DNA of 42,343 nt from Stenotrophomonas maltophilia (GTDB lineage Bacteria; Pseudomonadota; Gammaproteobacteria; Xanthomonadales; Xanthomonadaceae): NCBI GenBank assembly GCA_002387845.1, contig DGLB01000003.1:1-42343 (forward strand), given 5' to 3'. The position numbers and the translations under genes were made by a program. The notes beneath the pieces are model-generated. The model did no database searches, was not told the origin of the DNA, and saw only the letters and a program-made list of their open reading frames with translations. Positions 32,513-40,520 of this stretch are shown here, piece by piece. Within the stretch, counting starts at the first letter, position 1; each line of letters starts with the position of its first letter.

Positions 32513-33526
32513 GTGGATACTCCTCTGAAACAGCGACTGATTGGTGCCATCGTTCTGGTGGCCTTGGCCGTGATTTTCCTGCCCATGCTGGTCAAGGGCC
32601 CTGCGCCGGACAGTGGCGTGGCCAACGTTCCGATTACCGCGCCCGATGCGCCGGCCGACGGTCAGTTCCAGACCCGCGAGCTGCCGCTGGTGGCCCCGGC
32701 CGGTGGCGCGACCGGCCTGCAGGGGGCTGCGTCCAGCACCGCGCCGTTGAATGAAGCGGCCGCCACCCCGGCCGATGCCGCCTCCCCGGCGGACACCTCG
32801 CCGGCTGTGGCCGCGGGCAACTACGCGGTCAGCTTCGGTGCCTACGCCAGCCAGAAGGACGCCGAGGCGGTCATCGCCTACCTCAAGCGTTCCAATCTGC
32901 CCGGCTTCAGCGAGCCGGCCACCATCAATGGTCGCCAGGCCTTCCGCGTGCGGGTCGGACCCTATGCAGACCGCGCCCAGGCCGAAGCCGCACGTCTGGA
33001 GGCGGTCAAGGTCCGCAATGACGTGAAGGCCGAGGTGGTCACCCTCGACGCGCGCGCGGATACTCCGGCAGCCGCTGCCCCGGCACCGGCCTCGAGCGCC
33101 AGCGCCGCACCGGCGTCGGCCGCGGTCACCACCGAAGCATTGCCGCCCGAGCCGGTCGCTGCGGCCAAGCCGACGGTCAAGCCGGAGACGCCCAAGCCGG
33201 CCCCGAAACCCGAACCCAAGCCGGACGCCAAGCCGGCCTCGCCCGAACCGGCCAAACCGGTCGCGGTGCCGGCAGCGCCGGCCGCCAGCAGCGTTGGCTT
33301 TGCTGTGCAGCTGGGGGCCTTCGGCAAGGCCGAGGACGCCAATGCGCTGCGCGACAAGGTCCGCGCCGCCGGCTTCAGCGCCTTTGTAGAGCAGGTACGC
33401 ACCGACAAGGGCACGCTGCATCGCGTGCGCGTCGGCCCGGTCGCCAATCGAGCCGAGGCGGAGAACCTCAAGGCCCAGGTTGCGTCCAAGGTCGGCGTGG
33501 CCGGCATGGTCCGGCCACATCCCTGA
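32513..33526 (+). CDS. dedD: DedD-like cell division protein with two SPOR domains
   Basis: SPOR domains bind denuded septal peptidoglycan; DedD supports cell division. The 337-residue protein (GTG start) has a short cytoplasmic end, one membrane helix (about 9-26, IGAIVLVALAVIFLPMLV), a first SPOR domain (about 103-180, YAVSFGAYASQKDAEAV), a long proline/alanine/lysine-rich linker (about 181-258) and a second SPOR domain (about 262-337, FAVQLGAFGKAEDANALR). E. coli DedD has one. An upstream ATG (32444) lies before the TATAAT and is disfavoured; GTG has no strong ribosome site. It lies in the E. coli gene order between folC and cvpA. Confidence 0.88.
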   Translation: MDTPLKQRLIGAIVLVALAVIFLPMLVKGPAPDSGVANVPITAPDAPADGQFQTRELPLVAPAGGATGLQGAASSTAPLNEAAATPADAASPADTSPAVAAGNYAVSFGAYASQKDAEAVIAYLKRSNLPGFSEPATINGRQAFRVRVGPYADRAQAEAARLEAVKVRNDVKAEVVTLDARADTPAAAAPAPASSASAAPASAAVTTEALPPEPVAAAKPTVKPETPKPAPKPEPKPDAKPASPEPAKPVAVPAAPAASSVGFAVQLGAFGKAEDANALRDKVRAAGFSAFVEQVRTDKGTLHRVRVGPVANRAEAENLKAQVASKVGVAGMVRPHP

Positions 33527-33581
33527 TGGCCGGGGCGCGCCCCTGCGGGCAGGCTGGTTCCCGCCGTGAGCTGGGGGCCGC

Positions 33582-34364
33582 ATGATCGATCTCGTCCTTC
33601 TGGTGGTGATCGGCATCTCCACCCTGCTGGGGCTGATGCGCGGCTTCGTCAGCATCGTCATCAGCACCTTCTCCTGGCTGCTGGGGGGCTGGGCCTCGCT
33701 GATGTTCGGGCGCAGTGCCGCCGGCTGGTGGTCGGCCCCGGCCGCTCCCGGTACCGGTCATTACTTTGCCGGCTACCTCACCGTGTTCCTGCTGGTGATG
33801 GTGTCGGTGTGGGGCATTGGCCTGGTGATCCGCCAGGCGGTGCGCTCGACCAGCATGAACAGCGCCGACCGCATGCTGGGCGGCGGCCTCGGCCTGGCCC
33901 GCGGAGCCCTGATCGGCTGCGCGCTGTTGCTGCTGGGCTCCTACACCCCCCTGACCCGTGAACCGTCCTGGCGCGATTCCAACCTGCGCGCGATGCTCGA
34001 CCCGGGCGTGGGCTGGATGCAGGCCAAGATGCCGCGCATGCCCGAACTGCCCCAGTTGCCTGACCTGCAGGACATGCAGCAGCTGCCGGCGGCGCTGCCG
34101 GAAGTGAATCTGGCCCAACTGCCGGTGGCAGGGTTGGGCAAGCCGGCCCAGACAGGCGATAATGGCGTGCTTGGCCAGTTGCTGGGTGGACGCGGATGGC
34201 CGCGACCGCTGGATGAGACCCCGCAGCAGGCGGTGGACCCCGCCGACGTGTGGGCGCAAAAGCCAGGTTCCCCCCAGAATCTCGACCCGGCGCTGGTGCG
34301 CCCGGACGAGCCCGTTCCAGCCCGGAACGGTTCCCCCGGCCAGGCACGGCCACCTTCACAGTAA
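33582..34364 (+). CDS. cvpA: CvpA family membrane protein
   Basis: CvpA is an inner-membrane protein first linked to colicin V production and now to resistance to bile and antimicrobial compounds. The 260-residue protein has about four hydrophobic segments in residues 1-125 and the family start MIDLVLLVVIGISTLLGLMRGFVS. The last ~110 residues are polar, rich in Pro, Gln and Leu, and not in E. coli CvpA (162 aa). The gene precedes purF by 28 bases, as in E. coli, so an operon is likely. Confidence 0.92.
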   Translation: MIDLVLLVVIGISTLLGLMRGFVSIVISTFSWLLGGWASLMFGRSAAGWWSAPAAPGTGHYFAGYLTVFLLVMVSVWGIGLVIRQAVRSTSMNSADRMLGGGLGLARGALIGCALLLLGSYTPLTREPSWRDSNLRAMLDPGVGWMQAKMPRMPELPQLPDLQDMQQLPAALPEVNLAQLPVAGLGKPAQTGDNGVLGQLLGGRGWPRPLDETPQQAVDPADVWAQKPGSPQNLDPALVRPDEPVPARNGSPGQARPPSQ

Positions 34365-34392
34365 TGGGCCCAGCCCAGCGGAGATTCGCACC

Positions 34393-35859
34393 ATGTGTGG
34401 CATCGTCGGTATTGTCGGCAACCAGAACGTCGCCGGGCAGTTGTATGACGGCCTGACCGTCCTTCAGCACCGCGGCCAGGACGCGGCGGGCATCGCCACC
34501 GCCGACGGTACCCGCCTGCGCGTGCAGAAGAAGAACGGCCTGGTCCGCGACGTGTTCGACGCCAAGACCATGTCCACGCTGGAAGGTCGCGTCGGCATCG
34601 CCCATGTGCGCTACCCGACCGCCGGCTCGGAAGGCATGGATGAAGCGCAGCCGTTCTACGTGAACTCGCCCTACGGCATCGCGCTGGCCCACAACGGCAA
34701 CCTGATCAACACCGAGGCGCTGCGCCAGCAGGTGTTCGAGCAGGACCGCCGCAACATCAACACCGATTCGGACAGCGAAGTGCTGCTGAACGTGTTCGCC
34801 TATGAACTGGACGCGCAGCGCCAGCTGAGCCCGGAAGCGGCGATCCGCGCCGTGGCCGGCGTGCACCGCCGTTGCAAGGGCGGCTACGCCGTGGTCAGCG
34901 TGGTGCTGGGCCTGGGCCTGGTCGCCTTCCGCGACCCGCACGGCATCCGCCCGCTGGTGCTGGGCAAGCGCAGCCACGCAGAAGGCGACGAGTTCATCGT
35001 GGCCTCCGAATCGGCGGCGCTGGACGTGCTGGGCTTCCAGCGCGTGCGCGACGTGCGCCCGGGTGAGGCGCTGGTGATCACCGCGCGCGGCGAACTTTTC
35101 TCCGAGGTGTGCGCCGAGCCGGTCGAACACACCCCGTGCATCTTCGAGTACGTGTACTTCGCGCGCCCGGATTCGATGATCGACAACGTTTCGGTGCACA
35201 AGGCGCGCATGCGCATGGGCATCAAGCTGGGCGAGAAGATCCTGCGCCTGCGCCCGGACCACGACATCGACACCATCATCCCGATTCCGGATACCTCGCG
35301 CGACGCCGCGCTGGAAATCTCCAACGTGCTCGGGGTGAAGTACCGCGAAGGCTTCATCAAGAACCGCTACATCGGCCGTACCTTCATCATGCCGGGGCAG
35401 GGTGAGCGGGTGAAGTCGGTGCGCCGCAAGCTCAACCCGATCCACCTGGAATTCCGCAACCGCGTGGTGCTGCTGGTCGACGATTCGATCGTGCGCGGCA
35501 CCACCAGCCAGCAGATCGTGCAGATGGCGCGCGACGCCGGCGCGCGCAAGGTCTACCTGGCCAGCGCCGCACCGCCGGTGCGTTACCCGAACATCTACGG
35601 CATCGACATGCCGGCCGCCGAAGAGCTGGTCGCGCATAACCGCACCGTCGAGCAGATCGAAGCGCACCTGGGCTGCGACTGGCTGATCTACCAGGACATC
35701 GAAGACATGGAAGCGGCGGTGAGCGAAGGCAACCAGGAACTGAAGTCGTTCGACTCGTCCTGCTTCACCGGCGTGTATCCGACCGGCATCGAGCCGGGCT
35801 ACTTCGAGCGCATCCAGCAGCTGCGTTCGGACGACGCCAAGCACAAGCGCCGCGCCTGA
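34393..35859 (+). CDS. purF: Amidophosphoribosyltransferase
   Basis: Makes phosphoribosylamine from PRPP and glutamine, the first committed purine step. The 488-residue protein begins MCGIVGIVGN with the N-terminal nucleophile C2 (exposed after removal of Met), then HRGQDAAGI, and has the PRPP loop VVLLVDDSIVRGTTSQQIV. The glutaminase domain is about 1-230, the phosphoribosyltransferase domain after. An upstream open frame to 34162 belongs to an unrelated extension; GGAGAT precedes the ATG at 34393. In E. coli, PurR represses cvpA-purF; no such site is apparent here by eye. Confidence 0.97.
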   Translation: MCGIVGIVGNQNVAGQLYDGLTVLQHRGQDAAGIATADGTRLRVQKKNGLVRDVFDAKTMSTLEGRVGIAHVRYPTAGSEGMDEAQPFYVNSPYGIALAHNGNLINTEALRQQVFEQDRRNINTDSDSEVLLNVFAYELDAQRQLSPEAAIRAVAGVHRRCKGGYAVVSVVLGLGLVAFRDPHGIRPLVLGKRSHAEGDEFIVASESAALDVLGFQRVRDVRPGEALVITARGELFSEVCAEPVEHTPCIFEYVYFARPDSMIDNVSVHKARMRMGIKLGEKILRLRPDHDIDTIIPIPDTSRDAALEISNVLGVKYREGFIKNRYIGRTFIMPGQGERVKSVRRKLNPIHLEFRNRVVLLVDDSIVRGTTSQQIVQMARDAGARKVYLASAAPPVRYPNIYGIDMPAAEELVAHNRTVEQIEAHLGCDWLIYQDIEDMEAAVSEGNQELKSFDSSCFTGVYPTGIEPGYFERIQQLRSDDAKHKRRA

Positions 35860-35862
35860 GGC

Positions 35863-36708
35863 GTGGCGGTGAGCCTGCCGCTGCCGGCCGACGCCGCGGC
35901 CAGTGACCTGCTGCGTGCCGCGCAGCAGTGCATGGCCGAAGCCGATCCGCTGCGCAAGGTCGCACTCACCCAGCATTACGCCCGGCAGTTCCGTGCCGGG
36001 CAGCTCAAGGCTGCCGCCGATGCGCCGCTGCCTGAGGCGATCCGCATGCCCGGTCGCCCGCCGCAGCTGCAACTGGTTCACCCGCGCGAGCTGCCGCGAC
36101 GTGGACTGGGCTCGCCGGAAGGACGTGCGGCGTTCATCCACGCCATCGCCCATATCGAGTTGAACGCCATCGACCTGGCCTGGGACGCGGTGTACCGCTT
36201 CCGCGGGTTGCCGCCATCGTTCCATGCCGACTGGGTCAGCGTCGCCGACGACGAATCGCGCCATTTTCTGCTGTTGCAGGGGCGTCTTGAAGCGCACGGT
36301 CACGCCTATGGAGATTTTCCCGCCCACAACGGCCTGTGGGAGATGTGCGAGCGAACCGCGCACGATGGTCTGTCGCGGATGGCGCTGGTGCCGCGGGTGC
36401 TGGAAGCGCGCGGACTGGACGTCACCCCGGGCATGATCACCAAGCTGCGCTCGGCCAACGACCACGCCACCGCGGATGTGCTTGAGGTGATCCTGCGCGA
36501 GGAAGTCGCACATGTGGCGGCGGGCTCGCGCTGGTACCACTGGTACTGCTTACGCGAAGGCGTGGAGCCGCGTACGCGTTTCATCGCGTTGCTGAAGGAA
36601 CATGCAGGCGGTTATCTCAACGGTCCGTTCAACCTGGAGGCGCGCCTGCTGGCTGGGTTTGACGAGGAAGAGATGGCCGACCTGGTGGAGCAGGCCGGTC
36701 ACCCGTAG
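35863..36708 (+). CDS. DUF455 ferritin-like protein
   Basis: A 281-residue protein with a four-helix di-iron pattern: FIHAIAHIELNAIDLAWDAVYRF, VADDESRHFLLL, and ILREEVAHVAAGSRWYHWY carry E and ExxH-type metal ligands. DUF455 proteins are ferritin-like, but their reaction is unknown; a hydroxylase/MiaE-type role is a guess. It starts with GTG three bases after the purF stop, so it is translationally coupled. Its stop TAG is in a GTAG palindrome. Confidence 0.85.
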   Translation: MAVSLPLPADAAASDLLRAAQQCMAEADPLRKVALTQHYARQFRAGQLKAAADAPLPEAIRMPGRPPQLQLVHPRELPRRGLGSPEGRAAFIHAIAHIELNAIDLAWDAVYRFRGLPPSFHADWVSVADDESRHFLLLQGRLEAHGHAYGDFPAHNGLWEMCERTAHDGLSRMALVPRVLEARGLDVTPGMITKLRSANDHATADVLEVILREEVAHVAAGSRWYHWYCLREGVEPRTRFIALLKEHAGGYLNGPFNLEARLLAGFDEEEMADLVEQAGHP

Positions 36709-36730
36709 CGCCACGCAGGGCGAGCTCTAC
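36705..36730. repeat. GTAG-type palindrome carrying the stop codons of both flanking genes
   Basis: GTAG (36705-36708) at the left end and CTAC (36727-36730) at the right end, with an imperfect stem between. The left TAG stops the DUF455 gene; on the other strand the right TAG (complement of 36727-36729) stops the DUF2235 gene. A degenerate member of the GTAG repeats seen elsewhere. Confidence 0.65.
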
Positions 36731-38214
36731 GCATTGGCCAACACCACGCGCTTTCCGTCTTCGGTCGGGCGGTTGATGTAGAACAGCCCTGGCCCGGGCC
36801 GATACGGCAGTTCGCGCACTCCTTCATCGGCGGCATACAACAGCGCCGTATCTCCCAGCGCATCAAAGTTCCAGTGCGCCGACTGCATCAGGTAACGCTG
36901 ACGCAATCGCAGTTCCTGCGCCGCATCCAGTGACCGCCCCGCCAATAATCGCGCGGCGATGTCCTGCAGTTCGGCCGGCAAGGCCAGCCCGGCCACCTGG
37001 TCCGGCGACTGCTGCCACGCCACACCGGCCGCCACCGAACGTGCATGCATCAGCCGCAGCGCTACCAGCTGGTAGCGCCAGTCAATCTCGCGCTTCAGCA
37101 CCACCGCCGCATGCGCGAACAACACCCATTGCGGCAGCACGCTGCGGCTGCCGGCCACGCGCATCTGCTGCCAGCGGTGCCACACGTCGACCCACACGGC
37201 GTCATCGTCCAGCCCCAGCGCCTTCTGCCACTTGCGGCAGGCGGCCTGGGCCCGTCCATACACCTGGGTGCCGCGCAGCAGTGACAGCGGCGGCGCAGTG
37301 GTGTCGGGCACGTCATGCTGGCGGATGCGCTGGCCCTGCGGGCGGGTCAGCAGTTTGGGGCCCTCCAGGCGCTGGTCGTAGCCGCCACCGATATTGGCGT
37401 GTGCGCCGGGCAGGGCGATTTCCTCGAAGGGCGGGGCCACTGAGGTCAGCGCGAAATGATGTCGGTGTTCATCGCGCGCGGTGAGCTGCACCACGGTGTC
37501 GGCACAGCCGGCGGCCAACGCGACCTGGGGTTGCTGGTCAGGCTGACGCGAATCGATGGCCACCACGGTATCGAACAGGCCAACGAAGCGCACCGGATGG
37601 GGCCGCAGCACGCTGTCGCCTTGTAACTGCCAGCCGGTACGGCGCAGCTGCTCGCGCAGCCAGTCGCGACCCCCGGCGCGGTTGAGCCGGTTCACGGCGT
37701 CGCGGGCGGAAGCGGCCCCGCGCGAGAATCCGAACAGGTCCAGCCGTACCTCCCCCAGCACCTGGCCAGGCCGCGCCAGGGCGAGCGCACGCAACGCTTC
37801 GGGCAGGCGCTCATCGAGCGCACGCCGGACTTTGGCGATCACCCCGCTGCGGCCGATGCCGAACGCCAGCCCCATCAGGTCGTCTTCATCGCCGGTGCGG
37901 GTGCCCGCGCCTTCGATGTAGATCGCCAGCGAAAGCTTTCCGGGCAGGGAGGGCGCGACGGTGCGGTGGTCCGGGTACAGCGCGTGCAACCGCGCGATGT
38001 TGGTCAGTCCGTTGCTGTAGCTGCTGGTCAGGCGGCTTTGATAGGGCGAAGCATCGTCAGCGAGTACCGCCGGGGCCGGTGGACGCGGGGCCGGCGTGGT
38101 GCTGCCCGGGGGCCGCGAGGCATGTTGAAGATTGTCGGCGTTGTTGCGGGTGCCGTCGAAGAACAGGCCGATCTGGAGCGAAACGCTGTCGGTCGCACTA
38201 GGTTGCCCTGCCAT
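36727..38214 (-). CDS. DUF2235 domain protein, Tle1-like alpha/beta hydrolase
   Basis: DUF2235 proteins include type VI secretion lipase effectors (Tle1). The 495-residue protein has LQIGLFFDGTRNN at the start, the nucleophile elbow DLFGFSRGAASA (S164), RFVGLFDTVVA (D215), RDEHRHHFALTS, and LPGAHANIGGGYD (H272): a complete Ser-Asp-His set. There is no signal peptide, as expected for a secreted effector delivered by a T6SS or for a cytoplasmic enzyme. No vgrG, PAAR or immunity gene adjoins it. In-frame ATGs at 38274 and 38400 are possible; 38214 is chosen because the family start follows it. Confidence 0.82.
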   Translation of the reverse strand: MAGQPSATDSVSLQIGLFFDGTRNNADNLQHASRPPGSTTPAPRPPAPAVLADDASPYQSRLTSSYSNGLTNIARLHALYPDHRTVAPSLPGKLSLAIYIEGAGTRTGDEDDLMGLAFGIGRSGVIAKVRRALDERLPEALRALALARPGQVLGEVRLDLFGFSRGAASARDAVNRLNRAGGRDWLREQLRRTGWQLQGDSVLRPHPVRFVGLFDTVVAIDSRQPDQQPQVALAAGCADTVVQLTARDEHRHHFALTSVAPPFEEIALPGAHANIGGGYDQRLEGPKLLTRPQGQRIRQHDVPDTTAPPLSLLRGTQVYGRAQAACRKWQKALGLDDDAVWVDVWHRWQQMRVAGSRSVLPQWVLFAHAAVVLKREIDWRYQLVALRLMHARSVAAGVAWQQSPDQVAGLALPAELQDIAARLLAGRSLDAAQELRLRQRYLMQSAHWNFDALGDTALLYAADEGVRELPYRPGPGLFYINRPTEDGKRVVLANA

Positions 38215-38427
38215 GGCGTCGGTTCCCGGTCGATGCAGTGCCACGTTAACGCGAAAGCGATACTTACGCGACATAGCTGAACCGTCGTGGCTGCAGATCA
38301 CAGTTCCGGATAGTGACTGCGCGCGGCTATTGAATTCACACGCCGGGTTGAAGCCATATGCAGTGGCTGCTGTGAGGGGCGGCAGTGCACCAACAACCAT
38401 GACTGTTCACTCACGGAGAACGACACG

Positions 38428-39681
38428 ATGTCCAGTTCGATGAGCAAGACCGCAGGTGTGTTAGCGCTGTGCCTGGTGGGCGTGGGAACCGCCGCCGCTG
38501 CCCCGTTGTTCGAGCCGGTAACCGTCCTCAGCCGCGCCAGCGCGGCCAGCCAGCCGGCGGTGCAGGCGCTGTTGTCTGCCCCGTCCACCGCCGCAGTCGA
38601 AGAGGTCCGGGTGGAAGCCGCCGCTGTTGTACCGGCGCAACGGCAGCTGGAGTTCGCGCTGCTGGGCACGCAGGTGAAGGCGCTTCAGCAGCGTGTGGAA
38701 TCCCTGCCTGACGGCGGCAGCGTCTGGTACGGCCAGCTGCGCGCGGCCTCGGACAAGCTGACCCGGGCCAGCAGCAACGACCCCGGCAACTCGGTGATCC
38801 TGGTCAGCGACGGCCAGACCGTGACCGGTTCCATCCGCAAGGACGGTCAGCTGTACCGCCTGCGTCCGGTCAGTGACGGCCGCCACGTACTGGTGCAGGT
38901 GGACGAATCGCGCATGCCGGCCGATCACCCGGCCGCCGACTACAACGCCTTGCCGAAGATCGACATGGCGGTGGACGAGAAGGTCACCGCCGCGGCCGCT
39001 TCCTCGGGAACCCCGGCCACCATCCGGGTGCTGGTCGCGGCCACCAACGCGGCCGTCAGTGCCTATGGCGGCAACATGCAGTCGCTGGTCCAGCTGGCCG
39101 TGGCCGAATCCAACCAGGGCTACGTCAACAGCAACGTGGGCATCACCCTGCAGCTGGCCAACTACCAGGCGGTGGCCTACACCGAGTCGGGCAACTTCAA
39201 CACCGATCTCGCACGTTTCCGCTCGACCAGTGACGGCTACATGGATGCCATCCACACCACCCGCAACAGCACCGCCGCCGACGTGGCCGTGCTGCTGATC
39301 AACAACAGCAGCTATTGCGGGTTGGCATCGGGGATTGGCTCCAGTGCGTCCACCGCGTTTGCCGCGGTGTACTGGGACTGCGCGACCGGCTACTACTCGT
39401 TCGCGCATGAAATCGGCCATCTGCAGAGCGCGCGGCATGACATCGCCACCGACCCCAGCACGTCACCGTATGCGTACGGACATGGTTACCGTTACCAGCC
39501 GGCCACCGGGTCACGCTGGCGCACCATCATGGCGTACGACTGCACTTCCGGCTGCCCGCGGCTGAACTTCTGGTCCAATCCGAACATCAGCTACAACGGC
39601 ATCCCGATGGGAATCGCCAGCAGTGCGGACAACCAGCGCGTGCTGGTGAACACCAAGGCGGCCATCGCCGCCTTCCGCTGA
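38428..39681 (+). CDS. Exported zinc metalloprotease of the metzincin (M72/M12-like) type
   Basis: Resembles peptidyl-Asp metallopeptidases. The 417-residue protein has a signal peptide (about 1-25), a propeptide-like region to ~190, and a catalytic domain with H327-EIGH331-LQSAR-H337-D and a Met-turn, TIMAYDC. The metzincin motif normally has glycine at the third position after the second histidine (HExxHxxGxxH); here it is S334. Nine or so residues after the signal are hydrophobic/alanine-rich. CGGAGA is just before the ATG. A hairpin follows the stop. It is divergent from the DUF2235 gene and is probably secreted by the type II route. Confidence 0.87.
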   Translation: MSSSMSKTAGVLALCLVGVGTAAAAPLFEPVTVLSRASAASQPAVQALLSAPSTAAVEEVRVEAAAVVPAQRQLEFALLGTQVKALQQRVESLPDGGSVWYGQLRAASDKLTRASSNDPGNSVILVSDGQTVTGSIRKDGQLYRLRPVSDGRHVLVQVDESRMPADHPAADYNALPKIDMAVDEKVTAAAASSGTPATIRVLVAATNAAVSAYGGNMQSLVQLAVAESNQGYVNSNVGITLQLANYQAVAYTESGNFNTDLARFRSTSDGYMDAIHTTRNSTAADVAVLLINNSSYCGLASGIGSSASTAFAAVYWDCATGYYSFAHEIGHLQSARHDIATDPSTSPYAYGHGYRYQPATGSRWRTIMAYDCTSGCPRLNFWSNPNISYNGIPMGIASSADNQRVLVNTKAAIAAFR

Positions 39682-39689
39682 CGGAGACT

Positions 39690-39714
39690 CGCCCACGACG
39701 TTTCGTCGTGGGCG
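39690..39714. terminator. Hairpin between convergent protease and lpxH genes
   Basis: CGCCCACGACG (39690-39700), loop TTT, CGTCGTGGGCG (39704-39714): perfect 11-bp stem. No T-run, but its position between convergent genes fits a terminator. Confidence 0.65.
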
Positions 39715-39719
39715 ACCGT

Positions 39720-40463
39720 TCAATGCGACAGCGAATCCAGCGTCCAGCCCTGCGGGGTGACGCGCAACACCGAACCCTGCTCGAACCAGTCGCCCAGCAC
39801 GATCCGGGTGCAGGCCCGACCGTCCACCTGCAGTGCATGGATGGCAGGTCGGTGGGTGTGTCCATGGATCATCGTGTCCACGCCGTGGCGCAGGAAGGTG
39901 GCGGTCACTTCCGCGGGAGCCACGTCGGTGACGGTCTCGAACGTGGCGCGGTCGCCCTGTTTCATGTCCGCCTGGGCGGCCTGGCTGGCCTGCCGTGCCT
40001 TCAGCGCGAACGCGATGCGCGCCTCCAGTGGCTGCGACAGGAACTGCGCCTGGAACACCGGGTCGCGGGTCTGCGCGCGGAACTGCTGGTAGGCCACGTC
40101 GTCGGTGCACAGCAGGTCGCCATGCCCCAGCAGCACCGCCCGGCCATACAGGTCAATCACCGTGGGGTCGGGCAGGATGCGGAACCCGGCGCGGCGGGCA
40201 TAGTCGTCACCGACCAGGAAATCACGGTTGCCACGGATGAAGTACACCGGCACGCCAGCGGCAGCCACGGCCTTGAGCGCGTCCGCCACGGCGTCGGCAG
40301 CAGGCGAGGGGGTGTCATCGCCGATCCAGGCCTCGAACAGGTCGCCCAGAATGTAGAGCGCCTCGGCCTGCATCGCCTCGTCGCGCAGGAACGCCAGGAA
40401 CAGGTCGGTAATGGCTGGACGGCTGGGGTCCAGATGCAGATCGGAAATGAACAGCGTGGTCAT
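39720..40463 (-). CDS. lpxH: UDP-2,3-diacylglucosamine diphosphatase
   Basis: Hydrolyses UDP-2,3-diacylglucosamine to lipid X and UMP in lipid A synthesis; a peripheral inner-membrane metallophosphoesterase. The 247-residue protein has all five motif blocks: SDLHLDPSRP (D8, H10), GDLFEAWIGDD, RGNRDFLVG, GHGD and HGHTHRPA. The ATG at 40463 gives MTTLFISDLHL; in-frame sequence before it falls in the GTAG repeat and is not family-like. Next on this strand, upstream, are the PAP2 and GT4 genes, beyond a repeat doublet. Confidence 0.95.
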   Translation of the reverse strand: MTTLFISDLHLDPSRPAITDLFLAFLRDEAMQAEALYILGDLFEAWIGDDTPSPAADAVADALKAVAAAGVPVYFIRGNRDFLVGDDYARRAGFRILPDPTVIDLYGRAVLLGHGDLLCTDDVAYQQFRAQTRDPVFQAQFLSQPLEARIAFALKARQASQAAQADMKQGDRATFETVTDVAPAEVTATFLRHGVDTMIHGHTHRPAIHALQVDGRACTRIVLGDWFEQGSVLRVTPQGWTLDSLSH

Positions 40464-40472
40464 GCAGCTATT

Positions 40473-40520
40473 GTAGCGCCGGCCTCGTCGCCGTAGCGCC
40501 ACGCCCTGCGTGGTCTAGAC
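40473..40520. repeat. Tandem GTAG (SMAG-type) repeats between lpxH and the PAP2 gene
   Basis: Two GTAGCGCC copies start at 40473 and 40493. The second has a stem CCACGC (40499-40504), loop CCT, GCGTGG (40508-40513) and ends in TCTAGAC; its CTA (40515-40517) is the TAG stop of the PAP2 gene on the minus strand. The first is partial. The pair lies 10 bases upstream of the lpxH start, within its leader. Confidence 0.75.

Noticed and set aside
33778..36540. Open frame of 920 codons on the minus strand opposite cvpA, purF and DUF455
   Set aside because: Shadow of well-supported genes in GC-rich DNA. Its product is rich in H, R, A, V and D in a repeating pattern, has no family-like motif, and its codon third positions fall on the real genes' first or second positions.
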